Shown: one piece after another, positions 23,821 through 32,135 of the stretch | How positions within the stretch are numbered: the first letter of the stretch is position 1 | Layout: each line of letters opens with the position of its first letter | NCBI GenBank assembly: GCA_017642695.1 | Contig: JAEPQD010000001.1 | Span: 1,046,764-1,110,763, forward strand | Reading direction: 5' to 3' | Origin: Parvibaculum sp. | GTDB lineage: Bacteria > Pseudomonadota > Alphaproteobacteria > Parvibaculales > Parvibaculaceae | DNA: 64,000 nt | Made by a program: the position numbers and the translations under genes | Notes under the pieces: model-generated | Seen by the model: only the letters and a program-made list of their open reading frames with translations | Databases searched by the model: none | Told to the model about the DNA's origin: nothing

Positions 23821-24737
23821 AGCGCCTCACTAACCGTCTCGGAGAAATCAACTGTGGTGAAGCTCAGTTCGAAATTGGTCACGATTGCACCCACTCGCCC
23901 GCCGTTCTCCAGTGCATTGAGCAGGCCGTAGCGGCGATCGACCAAGTCGGTAGCCATCAACCCGAAACAGACGTCAAGGAACAGGACGCGTGCTCGCCAT
24001 CGCGTGGGATCGACGCGTCGACCCCCAATGTCGTCTTCCGCTATAGATATATTCAGCCTATGGCAGTGACGCTCGATGAGACAGCGCGGCATGGCGCCGG
24101 GCGTCGCGATCTCGCCCCAAGAATTCCACCCACAGGCGACCTGCCTTGGTCCGAGGAACATGTCGATCCCGTCGCTGTGCGTGGTGATTGATAAAAGCGC
24201 AATGTCACCATCCTGGAAATCGTCGGCGAGTTCTTCAAACCGCCCAGCGCCCGCGAGAATAGATTGGTCCGCCCCGCGGACGAGGCCGACGTCGTCGAGC
24301 GGGAAGATCGCCACCCGCCGTCCCGGTGCGCATTCTGCGGATAGCCGCATCGCCACTGCGTGCTGAAGCGCCTGTCGCGCTGCTCCCGGTCCGGCGCCGG
24401 CGAACACGACACCGGGCGCAGCGCGCCGTGTCCGAAGGGTCGCTTCAGAAAACAGTCCCTCGAGCAGTTCCGGCGTCACACTTTCGGCCTCTGTCACCAA
24501 CACCGAGAAATCCGGATCCTGCGCCGCTGCGACGGGATCGTCCGTGAGGGCCACACGGCGACCGGTTAATTGGGCATAGGCTTCGGCGGCGGGCATGAGC
24601 TGGGGCGTTGCAGCACCGATCCATTCGCTACGCTGGATTGCCGGAGAGCAGCCGAGCAGCGAAGCAGCTTGGCCGCCCGTGAGGCCGAAGGTCGGCGCGA
24701 GTTCAGCAAGCAGTGGTGCGTCAAGCAGGGACGACAT
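23802..24737 (-). CDS. CHAT/caspase-like protein
   Basis: 311 residues from ATG at 24737, overlapping the aldo/keto reductase end by 17 bases. The C-terminal half has the layout of the CHAT or gingipain-like caspase fold. It reads GDIALLSITTHSDGIDMFLG with a candidate catalytic His, then RVLFLDVCFGLM with a candidate Cys. LLNALENGGRVGAIVTNFELSF follows, like the helix and strand after the Cys. The N-terminal 100 residues are unassigned. If active it would be a cysteine peptidase, perhaps cutting a leader from the peptide product or acting in self-control. This is a fold-level assignment by eye. Confidence 0.5.
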   Translation of the reverse strand: MSSLLDAPLLAELAPTFGLTGGQAASLLGCSPAIQRSEWIGAATPQLMPAAEAYAQLTGRRVALTDDPVAAAQDPDFSVLVTEAESVTPELLEGLFSEATLRTRRAAPGVVFAGAGPGAARQALQHAVAMRLSAECAPGRRVAIFPLDDVGLVRGADQSILAGAGRFEELADDFQDGDIALLSITTHSDGIDMFLGPRQVACGWNSWGEIATPGAMPRCLIERHCHRLNISIAEDDIGGRRVDPTRWRARVLFLDVCFGLMATDLVDRRYGLLNALENGGRVGAIVTNFELSFTTVDFSETVSEALCSGGQ

Positions 24738-25638
24738 TGGATATCTCGGGCCAAATGGCGCGGGCTCGCTGATAGTCCTCGGCCGACATAGCACGGTCAT
24801 CTTCCGCCGAGGCTAGGCAGGCGGCAAGTTGCACCGGCGACTTGGCGCCAGGGACAACGAGCGACACTCCCGGGCTGGCGCAGCAGAAAGCGATCGCCGC
24901 TTGTGCCATGCTACGGGAGTCATGGGCAAGAAACCCGAACCGCTTTGCCGCCGCTGCCCAGGCGGCGATCTGCGTATCCGACCAGCGGCGTCTTGTGTCC
25001 TCGGCCGCGAAGTCCCCACGTCGAGGGTGGTGACGAGCGAGAAAGCCGCTGCATAGCGGCAATCGAACGATGAACTGTAGCCCGCGTTGTCGGGCATCCT
25101 CGAGGTAGCCAAACTCCGCCGCATGCTGATCGAGTAGGTTGTAGATCAGCTCGACGCTGTCCAACTCGGGCCAGTCCGCCAGTAGCTGATAATGGTGGAC
25201 GCTGGCGAGCGAGACGCCGACTGCCCCCACCAGTCCCGCCGCGCGTAGATCGGCAAGCGACGCTCGCACCGCACGTTCAACAAGCACATCGGCCGACGGC
25301 GAATGCAAGAGTAGCACATCGACTCGCTCCCGCCGAAGCCTGGCGAGGCAGGCGCCGAGCCGGCGCATGAAAGTCTCCGGCGCAAAGCATTACGTCTCGC
25401 TGCGCTCCTCCTTATAGCCCAACTTTGTAACAATCCTGGGCACTGGAGCACCCCGGAAGACTTCACCGATCAGCGCTTCGACCGCCCCATCACCGTAGAT
25501 GTCGGCTGTATCGAGCCAAGGAACCTGCATGACGCCCGCGCCAACGAGAATCTGCCGGGCTTGGAGGAGCGGGATCGGGCCGTAAGCGCGTCCGCCAAGC
25601 GGCCAAGTACCTAGACCGATGGAAGCTGGCAAATCCAT
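24721..25638 (-). pseudogene. Aldo/keto reductase interrupted by a stop codon
   Basis: Two stretches in the same frame, 25393-25638 and 24721-25389, make one NADPH-dependent aldo/keto reductase of normal length. The first holds LGTWPLGGR and the active-site WLDTADIYGDG (Asp and Tyr), then IVTKLGYKEERSET (Lys). A TAA stop at 25390-25392 follows. The rest resumes with FAPETFMRRLGACLARL, then RVDVLLLHSP with the catalytic His and a C-terminal LVVPGAKSPVQL that binds cofactor. The stop falls exactly between Lys and His, so neither half is active alone. Reading resumes at ATG 25368 without a good ribosome site. Its start overlaps the stop of the upstream radical-SAM gene (TGATG). Confidence 0.7.
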
Positions 25639-26912
25639 CAGAGGAAGAAGGAATGCTGCGGTCTGGGAAGGGTCCGCCGCAGTCCCTCAATCCAGGCGAT
25701 CACTTCGCTCATCCGCCCCTCTGAACGAGCGCGCTCGATTTGTGAAAAGATGCTGTTGAGGTGGTAGCCGCGTCCATTGCGCGGGCAGGTGTCGACGGCG
25801 CAGCGTTCGGTATTAATCTGATCGAGTCGGGCGCGACGGACGTCCGATCTCCAAATTGTGTCCACCGTCGTTCGGGCGACATTGCCGATAATCGAATCCG
25901 GACGGCCGTATCGATCAGAGCAGAGTTGCATTTCGCCGGTCGGCGCGATTTCGGAGAACCAGCCACACGAAAGGCATTCCGAAATGTCCGTTTTTGGCCG
26001 GTCGCCACCGACGTTGAACGAGGCGCTGGGCGCGACAATCCGGATGCCGGCCTCCGACACCCTTTCATACCACGGACCGCCGGGCCGTACCTGCTTTTGT
26101 AGCGCCACGACCATGTCGTCGGTCAGGCAAACCTGCGAGCCGGCAAAGGGATAAGCTGGACGGATTATGACGTAATCCACGCCTCGGCCGTTGTGGCGGT
26201 ACTGGAGCGCACAAAGATAATCGGCTGATGGCTCGAGGTCGTCAAAGTTGACTTGATCTATTACGAAGGACAGACCGATCTCCGTGGTGCTCTCAGAAGC
26301 TGCCCGTAACTCGGCGAGCGCCTCGATATTTGCCTTGACCCTCTGTCCGTAGTTGCGGCGGGCATCATAATCGTGATGGCGCCGGTGCACATCCTCGCTC
26401 GCCGTATCGAGGCTGAACCGGACGAAGGCAACGCGCGCTTGTAGCAGCACCGGCAGACGCTTGGCGTTTAGCAGACTGCCATTGGTGAACAAACACTGAT
26501 TGAGGCCACCCTCGGCAGCACGCGTCACCGCCTTGTAGAACGAAGGATGCATGCTTGGTTCGCCGCCGACCCACTGGATGTCGATACCCGCTTCGACCAG
26601 ATGATCGACGGTTCGCATCAGTGTGGCATCTGACATCACCGTGCCTGGGCTAGCATCAGGCCGGTTGAAAATATCGATGTCGGACCAGTCCTGTCGTGCA
26701 CTGCGACAACTGCACCACGGGCAAGCGAAGTTGCAAAGATACGTTGGCGACAACTCCACATGCAGCGGTCGCACCTTAAAATAGTCACCAGCGAGCACAT
26801 GGGCGACGCGATCTTCCCAAAATACCCACTGCCCGTCTTCGGGCCGGCATCGACCGAAAGCCGCCTCATCACCCCAAGCCGCGACCTTGTCGGGAAGCGG
26901 GAACATCACCAT
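25638..26912 (-). CDS. Radical-SAM/SPASM-type enzyme 1
   Basis: 424 residues. The radical-SAM iron-sulfur motif is C60-x3-C64-x2-C67 (YLCNFACPWCSCR), followed by WVGGEPSMHPSF, the GGE-type SAM-binding motif. The C-terminal part carries Cys residues typical of a SPASM domain (CLSCGWFSEIAPTGEMQLCSD, then CAVDTCPRNGRG). SPASM radical-SAM enzymes commonly modify ribosomal peptides. It is close in design to its neighbour at 26922-28430, both ending HSFF(L/I), so they are paralogues and could act together. GAGGTG precedes the ATG. It is co-transcribed with the aldo/keto reductase through a one-base overlap. Confidence 0.85.
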   Translation of the reverse strand: MVMFPLPDKVAAWGDEAAFGRCRPEDGQWVFWEDRVAHVLAGDYFKVRPLHVELSPTYLCNFACPWCSCRSARQDWSDIDIFNRPDASPGTVMSDATLMRTVDHLVEAGIDIQWVGGEPSMHPSFYKAVTRAAEGGLNQCLFTNGSLLNAKRLPVLLQARVAFVRFSLDTASEDVHRRHHDYDARRNYGQRVKANIEALAELRAASESTTEIGLSFVIDQVNFDDLEPSADYLCALQYRHNGRGVDYVIIRPAYPFAGSQVCLTDDMVVALQKQVRPGGPWYERVSEAGIRIVAPSASFNVGGDRPKTDISECLSCGWFSEIAPTGEMQLCSDRYGRPDSIIGNVARTTVDTIWRSDVRRARLDQINTERCAVDTCPRNGRGYHLNSIFSQIERARSEGRMSEVIAWIEGLRRTLPRPQHSFFL

Positions 26913-26921
26913 GGCACCTCA

Positions 26922-28430
26922 TCAAATGAAGAAGGAATGCCCAAGGTCGTGAGTGCATGCCCGCATGTCGTCTATCCAGCCGGCCACCTCGTCCATCTTG
27001 CCCGCTCGCCGCATCGCCTCAATTTGGTGGAATACGCGGTTGTGATGATGGCCGCGCGAGTTGTGAGGACAGCGTGTCTCATAGCATTTCATTCCGTTAA
27101 TTCGGTCGAGGACTTCGCGCCGGCGGTCGGATTTGAGGATATCTCGCAACGGCCGCTCAAAGATGTTGCCGATGGTGTACTCGGGGTTGCCGTAACTGTC
27201 CGAGCAGAGCTGCACATCACCATTGTGGCGGATCTCTCCGCACAGGCCATAGGCCAGGCAATCGGAGTCGCTTTCGTAGAAATGCGCCTCCGGCTTCTGG
27301 TCAAAGCTGTCCTTAATGAGGATCAGCGGAATACCAAGCTCATTGAGGATCGTCCACACCGGCCCGCCAGGCTCGACCATGTAGCGCGCTCGATCCTTGG
27401 TGCCGTCGCGAACCATCGCGTAGTCGCGTTGAAAATGACTGTAGTTCATCACAGGTCGGACGATCACATAGTCGATTCCCGGCCCCACCTCATCGACCAC
27501 GGCACGAATCTCCTCAGCTGCAGCGACGACATCATTGATGTTCCGTTCGTCGATGATGAGCGATATGCCGATCAGCGTTTTGGCTCGCCGCTCGATCTTA
27601 CGGCGCACCAGCTCGCGCATCTTGATCTTGATCTGGGCGAAATAGTCCCAGCCCTTGGGATAGCCGTGGAAACGGCGATAGGCTTCTTCAGTCCCGCAAT
27701 TCAGGCTGATGCGAATCAGGGTCGGATCGGCGTCTAGGCAGCGGTCGACCTCGAGGAAGACGCCGTTTGTGAGAAAGCTCGCGCTGATGCCCTTCGCCCG
27801 AGCGTAGAGCATGCCGTCATAGGTGAAGGGATTGCTGGTAGGATCGCCGCCCCCCCAGATGATGCCCATCTGATTATCGACGCGCAGCTCGGCTAGCTCA
27901 TCGATTACACGACGAAGGCCCGTCGGGTGGAGAGTATTTGCTTCGGAAATCGGCGTGTTGTGGTTCCAAGTGCCGCCATCCACCCATTTCAGCCGGGTCG
28001 TCCGGCGGGTACAGTGCGGGCACAAGAAATTACAAACTAGTGTGAAGATGCCCTCATAGTGTGCCGGGGGGAGATCGAAATAGCGTCCCTCAAGCACAGC
28101 CTTGACGCGATCCGGCCAATGAATCCATTGAGCCATATATTTGGGCATTTCCAAGAAGGTCGTTTGATCACAGTACTCGCCAGGACGATCGGGCACCGGA
28201 AAGCGGGTTCGGCCGTGGAAATCAGGCAACTCGGCACCCGGAAAGGCCTGAAAGCGGGTGAGCTTGTCTCCCGGCACCATGATTTCGTTGCAAACCATCG
28301 CCCGAACGTCGCCATCGGCGTCGAACCTGAGGCTGAGCGGAGATACATCCACCCCGGCAGCTTCTCCAAATTGCTGCTCATAGACCCGATCTGTCACCAA
28401 CGCCTCCACTGTGAAGAGGTTGACGATCAC
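26922..28430 (-). CDS. Radical-SAM/SPASM-type enzyme 2
   Basis: 502 residues from a GTG at 28430. The motif is C133-x3-C137-x2-C140 (VCNFLCPHCTRRTT), then IIWGGGDPTSNPFTYDG. A SPASM-like C-terminus follows (CLAYGLCGEIRHNGDVQLCSD, CYETRCPHNSRGHHH). Residues 1-125 are an N-terminal extension with no homology I can name. It could be a substrate-recognition domain, as many peptide-modifying radical-SAM enzymes have one. It ends nine bases before the second radical-SAM gene. It is the first gene of the operon and is divergent from the seryl-tRNA synthetase gene. Confidence 0.85.
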   Translation of the reverse strand: MIVNLFTVEALVTDRVYEQQFGEAAGVDVSPLSLRFDADGDVRAMVCNEIMVPGDKLTRFQAFPGAELPDFHGRTRFPVPDRPGEYCDQTTFLEMPKYMAQWIHWPDRVKAVLEGRYFDLPPAHYEGIFTLVCNFLCPHCTRRTTRLKWVDGGTWNHNTPISEANTLHPTGLRRVIDELAELRVDNQMGIIWGGGDPTSNPFTYDGMLYARAKGISASFLTNGVFLEVDRCLDADPTLIRISLNCGTEEAYRRFHGYPKGWDYFAQIKIKMRELVRRKIERRAKTLIGISLIIDERNINDVVAAAEEIRAVVDEVGPGIDYVIVRPVMNYSHFQRDYAMVRDGTKDRARYMVEPGGPVWTILNELGIPLILIKDSFDQKPEAHFYESDSDCLAYGLCGEIRHNGDVQLCSDSYGNPEYTIGNIFERPLRDILKSDRRREVLDRINGMKCYETRCPHNSRGHHHNRVFHQIEAMRRAGKMDEVAGWIDDMRACTHDLGHSFFI

Positions 28431-28634
28431 AATGGGCGACGACTACTGCCCATTGGCGCTTGCGAGCCTAGCAACTAAGATGACGTGTGGAAAGAGGCGC
28501 CTACGCGCGGAGGGCCGCCTCCGCAGCATCCGCGGAGCACTAAAAAATCGTCACACCAATGCTCCGGGCACGGCGTAATGAAGCAATCGCGATTTTGCCC
28601 GAGCAACGGGAAGTGATAGACTTAGAGTATAATC
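28431..28634. promoter_or_regulatory. Divergent intergenic region of module 1
   Basis: About 200 bases between the radical-SAM operon and the seryl-tRNA synthetase gene must hold both promoters. I see no clear operator dyad. A TATAAT at 28627-28632 is too near the ATG at 28635 to serve that gene unless it is leaderless. Confidence 0.4.
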
Positions 28635-29936
28635 ATGATTGACATCAATCTTCTACGCAACGATCCGGATCTTGTGCGGGCGGCGATCCGAAACAAACAT
28701 GCGACGGTCGACCTTGATCTGTTAATCGACCTCGACATACAGTATGTATCACTGCTGCGCGAAGTGGAGGAAAAGCGGGCCGAGCGAAACCGGCTTGCCT
28801 CCCTTATGAAGGGAGGCAAGCCCGACCCCAGTGCGATCGCCCAGGCGAGAGCGCTGCGCGAAGATCTTGTGACGATGGAAGCCGCGCTTGCCAACAAAAA
28901 ACTGGAGTTCACGGCACTCTATAGAAAGGTGCCGAATATTCCGACAGCGGATACCCCAATCGGCCACTCGGAAGAGGATAATCAGGTCGTCCGCGAATGG
29001 GGCGTTCCTCGCAAGTTCGAGTTCCAAGTTAGGAACCATGCTGAAATCGCCTTTTACCACGGCTGGATCGACAAGGAGCGTGCCGCGAAAGTGGCCGGCA
29101 GCCGCTTCGCCTATCTAAAGGGCGATCTCGTCAAGCTACAGTTTGCCCTGATTGGCTTCGTTCTCGAGAGGTTGACCGACGAGGTGTTCATCGCCCAGCT
29201 TGTCGCCGAGCATAATCTGCCGATATCGACGAAGCCATTTTTGCCGGTTCTACCGCCATACATGATCCGCACTCCTATCTACGATGCGATGGACCGCCTC
29301 GAACCCGTTGACGAGCGCTACAAGATTGATGGGGAAGATATCTGGCTTCAAGGATCAGCCGAGCATGTCCTTGGCTCGATGCATGTCGAAGAGACTTTCG
29401 ATGAGAAAGAGATGCCGATCCGCTATCTCGGCTACGCCACCTCCTTTCGCAGTGAGGCCGGTGCGGCGGGCAAGGACATGGAAGGGATCATCCGACTCCA
29501 TCAGTTCGACAAACTTGAAATGGAGAGCTTTTCGACAAGTGACAGTTCGCATGACGAGCATCTGCTGTTTGTTGCGATCCAGGAGCGACTAATGGAGTTG
29601 CTCGGTCTGCCCCATCGCAAATTGCAGAAGTGCACGTTCGACATCGGCAAGCCGAATGCCAAAGGATCAGACATTGAAGTTTGGTTGCCGGGACAGGGCA
29701 AGTATCGCGAGACCCACACCGCTGACTATATGACCGACTACCAAGCGCGCCGTCTCAATACGCGGGTGCGACGGGCGGGCGGGGCGCTGGAGTTTGTCCA
29801 CACCAATGACGCGACGGCATTTGCCTGTGGTCGTACTCTCGTTGCCATCATCGAGAACTATCAGAATGAGGATATGTCGGTCGACATTCCCGAAGCACTG
29901 CGCTCACATATGGGCGGACGCGAACGGCTTGGGTGA
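28635..29936 (+). CDS. Seryl-tRNA synthetase, extra copy
   Basis: 433 residues, the usual length. The N-terminal tRNA-binding coiled coil is present (MIDINLLRNDPDLVRAAI, residues 1-100). The class II motif 2 reads FRSEAGAAGKDMEGIIRLHQF. Motif 3 is variant, TNDATAFACGRTLVAIIENYQ, where ordinary enzymes read NGSGLAVGRTLVAILENYQ. The serine-site segment is GSAEHVLGSMH where most enzymes read TSEVPLTN. The catalytic Glu and Arg are kept, so it is probably active. Since it sits divergent to a peptide-modification operon, it may be a resistant duplicate that protects against a SerRS inhibitor, or supply Ser-tRNA for biosynthesis. It is not the normal housekeeping context. Confidence 0.85.
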   Translation: MIDINLLRNDPDLVRAAIRNKHATVDLDLLIDLDIQYVSLLREVEEKRAERNRLASLMKGGKPDPSAIAQARALREDLVTMEAALANKKLEFTALYRKVPNIPTADTPIGHSEEDNQVVREWGVPRKFEFQVRNHAEIAFYHGWIDKERAAKVAGSRFAYLKGDLVKLQFALIGFVLERLTDEVFIAQLVAEHNLPISTKPFLPVLPPYMIRTPIYDAMDRLEPVDERYKIDGEDIWLQGSAEHVLGSMHVEETFDEKEMPIRYLGYATSFRSEAGAAGKDMEGIIRLHQFDKLEMESFSTSDSSHDEHLLFVAIQERLMELLGLPHRKLQKCTFDIGKPNAKGSDIEVWLPGQGKYRETHTADYMTDYQARRLNTRVRRAGGALEFVHTNDATAFACGRTLVAIIENYQNEDMSVDIPEALRSHMGGRERLG

Positions 29937-29951
29937 CCTGACTGCTGGCTA

Positions 29952-29997
29952 AAACGAGGTGGCCGCCCCAGACATTTTGGTCGCTATCACCTCGTTT
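29952..29997 (+). terminator. Hairpin after the seryl-tRNA synthetase gene
   Basis: Ten-base perfect outer arms (AAACGAGGTG and CACCTCGTTT) with a 26-base interior, starting 15 bases after the stop codon. The arm closes in TTT, so it may act as a terminator. Confidence 0.55.
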
Positions 29998-30171
29998 CTC
30001 AGATTTCTGGCTAGGGGGTAACGCTCCTTTACGGTGACAGTGAAACATTCACTGACTAGCAATGCTGGGTCAGGGCAGAGAATTTTTCTGTCCTCATCAA
30101 ATGAGGCCTATCCTTCTAATGAAGACAGATGTTCATGTTGTGAGATTCGATCCTTCCGAAGGCTCGATCAC

Positions 30172-30765
30172 CTAGGGCCTCCATATATCGTGTCCAGACC
30201 ACATGCGCTTCAGCAGCATGCGTTCCTCATCACCCACAGCGTCCGCGTAAATAGCAGTTGTAGAAATTCGCGCGTGTCCCAACCATTTTTGAACGATGTT
30301 TAACGGGACCCCTCTTTGTATCGCGCACACGCCGAAGGCATGTCGCAGCGCCTTAGGCATGGCTCTATCAGGTGCAACACCAGCCTCCAACATTACGCGC
30401 TTCACGAGCGTCCACGCGGTGGTGCGGCTCCATGGCCAGATCGACGACGTTCGCAGCTTCATATCCAATTGCGCAGCTGCGACATCGTGGGTTACCTCAA
30501 GTCGCCGAAGAAGTGCGTGGGGTACCGGGATTGCTCGGTACATGCCGCGTCTGCGCTTCTTCAGGCTCTCTATAACCACAAATCCCGCCTCGATATCTAT
30601 TCTCTCTGGCGTAACTGCGAGCACTTCCGAAATGCGGGCTCCTGTGCAAGCCAACATCAGACAAAATGTGCTTACGGTGGCCGGGAATTTTTGCGCGACC
30701 GATATAAAGGCTTGCCGCTCTTTAACTGTTAGATACTTCCTTTTCCCTGTTTTGTCGTAAATCAT
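30172..30765 (-). CDS. Short tyrosine recombinase
   Basis: 197 residues from ATG at 30765 (MIYDKTGKRKYL). The catalytic residues of the tyrosine recombinase domain are visible: Arg in CTGARISEVLAV, Lys in SLKKRRRGMYRAIP, Arg-His in MPKALRHAFGV (where His of the usual HxLR is Lys), His in WLGHARISTTAIY and the nucleophile Tyr in AIYADAVG. It lacks the N-terminal arm-binding domain of full integrases. The short form with PKxLRH(A/G)FGV is common on plasmids and integrative elements. It lies between the module 1 genes and palindrome copy 2 (30831-30857, 66 bases upstream of its start), consistent with a role in moving the module. Confidence 0.8.
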   Translation of the reverse strand: MIYDKTGKRKYLTVKERQAFISVAQKFPATVSTFCLMLACTGARISEVLAVTPERIDIEAGFVVIESLKKRRRGMYRAIPVPHALLRRLEVTHDVAAAQLDMKLRTSSIWPWSRTTAWTLVKRVMLEAGVAPDRAMPKALRHAFGVCAIQRGVPLNIVQKWLGHARISTTAIYADAVGDEERMLLKRMWSGHDIWRP

Positions 30766-30830
30766 AATTTCGAACCTACTTTCTAGGCGCAACAAAACGC
30801 AAGAAAGTGGTTGACCAGGTTACTAATAAG

Positions 30831-30857
30831 TGAACAGAATTGCTCATTCTGTTCAAT
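30831..30857. repeat. Palindromic repeat, copy 2 (right flank of module 1)
   Basis: TGAACAGAATTGCTCATTCT and the following GTTCAAT match 21105-21131 exactly when read in reverse complement. Only the five central bases (TGCTC against GAGCA) show the orientation. The site lies upstream of the recombinase gene. Between 30858 and 31067 no gene was supported. Confidence 0.65.
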
Positions 30858-31067
30858 GTATATTACATCAATTACTCAATAGTCGTATGGGCGCGCGTGG
30901 AGGCTCTTCTGGTTCAGCTACATCGCGAGATCAAAGCGACAACCACAAGCGCCAAGAATGGCAGCGAACCGTGTCTCGATGGGGCGAAGGCAGCTATCAT
31001 TAGTCCTTGAAGGGCGATTCGACGCGTCCGCTCGGGAGTCTGCAATGTTAGCTCAAGGTGTGGCCGA

Positions 31068-32135
31068 ATGAATGGACGTGCTGGCGACCGACGAATCGGC
31101 ACACGACGTCACGCTGTCTCTGCGCCAGAAGTTTTTATCCGACGGCATCCTCCCGTTCCCTCTCTCGTTTTCGATACCTATTGGTATTTTGCTTCGGAGC
31201 GGCAATCTATCTTTCACGCAAGGGCCGGCGGTGCAGAGGCTCCGTGGACGGACGACCCAGTGCTCGGTGCGTACAAATTTACTAACGCGTATAGAGCGTC
31301 TGATCGTACGAGCCAGTTTCTAATAAAGAGGGTGATCTACAATGAGGATCATGACTGGCCTTCCACGCTACTCCGCGTGCTTTTATTCAAGGTCTTCAAC
31401 AAAACCGCGACTTGGAATCTTCTAGAGGCCAGTTTGGGGCCAATGTCTTTGAATAATTTTTCAAGCGAACGGATAAATGCTGTCCTAGACGACGCAATAG
31501 CTAGCGGCACGGCCATATACTCAAACGCTTACATCATGCCAAGCGGCGCGGCGTCGATGCGCCAAGCGCGAAAGCACAGAATGCATATAGCTCTGCTCTC
31601 CGACATTGTTCGGGGATCAGTGAGCGCGGACATTCAGAAAGCGAACTCGATGGAGCAGGCCTACAATATTATTCGCTCTGTTCCGAGTTTCGGTCCCTTT
31701 CTTGCCATGCAATTTCTTGTTGATCTCAACTACACCCAGTTTCTCAATTTCTCTGAAATGGATTTCGTTGTGCCGGGACCAGGAGCACGAGACGGTATCA
31801 GGAAGTGTTTCCAGTCGCTCGGCGACTACGATGAGACAGATGTAATCCGTTGGGTGGCAGAACGTCAGGAGTTGGAGCTCTCCACTCGTGGTCTTGAGTT
31901 CAAAACGCTTTGGGGAAGGCCTCTTCAGCTAATTGATTGTCAGAATTTATTCTGCGAAGTCGATAAGTATGCGCGAGTGGCTCATCCCGAAGTGGAAGGG
32001 CGTACCGGCCGAACTCGGATTAAGCAGCGATTTCGAGCGCATGCAGAGCAACTCACCCCATGGTATCCGCCTAAATGGGGTATTAATGAGAAAATTCGCC
32101 AATGTCAGGCGGCGCCGGGACCTTCTCGTGAGTAG
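31068..32135 (+). CDS. 5-hmdU kinase helical-domain / thymine pyrophosphorylase-like protein
   Basis: 355 residues. Key blocks are FDTYWYFASERQSIFHARAG, then APWTDDPVLGAYKFTNAYRA followed by SDRTSQFLIKRVIY. SFGPFLAMQFLVDLNYTQF then SEMDFVVPGPGARDGIRKCF follow, and LQLIDCQNLFCEVDKYARVA closes the set. These match the family linked to hypermodified thymine in phage DNA (named in databases for the helical domain of 5-hydroxymethyl-dU kinase, or alpha-glutamyl/putrescinyl thymine pyrophosphorylase). In phages such enzymes act after a thymidylate-synthase-like hydroxymethylase. The first 30 residues are basic and their start is uncertain. It is convergent with the MazG gene, overlapping it by 31 bases. 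Confidence 0.75.
   Translation: MNGRAGDRRIGTRRHAVSAPEVFIRRHPPVPSLVFDTYWYFASERQSIFHARAGGAEAPWTDDPVLGAYKFTNAYRASDRTSQFLIKRVIYNEDHDWPSTLLRVLLFKVFNKTATWNLLEASLGPMSLNNFSSERINAVLDDAIASGTAIYSNAYIMPSGAASMRQARKHRMHIALLSDIVRGSVSADIQKANSMEQAYNIIRSVPSFGPFLAMQFLVDLNYTQFLNFSEMDFVVPGPGARDGIRKCFQSLGDYDETDVIRWVAERQELELSTRGLEFKTLWGRPLQLIDCQNLFCEVDKYARVAHPEVEGRTGRTRIKQRFRAHAEQLTPWYPPKWGINEKIRQCQAAPGPSRE

Noticed and set aside
26760..27737. 325-residue plus-strand frame across the two radical-SAM genes
   Set aside because: It crosses a gene junction of the opposite strand and has no motif or ribosome site.
28432..28581. 49-codon plus-strand frame in the divergent region of module 1
   Set aside because: It overlaps the radical-SAM start by antisense, has no good ribosome site and no leader-like shape, so I do not call it a third precursor peptide.
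28627..28632. TATAAT taken as the -10 box of the SerRS gene
   Set aside because: It lies two bases before the ATG, so a transcript from it would begin after the start codon.
30958..31071. 37-codon frame ending at ATGA before the hmdU-kinase-family gene
   Set aside because: The ATGA overlap is attractive, but there is no ribosome site and no recognisable sequence, so it may be chance.
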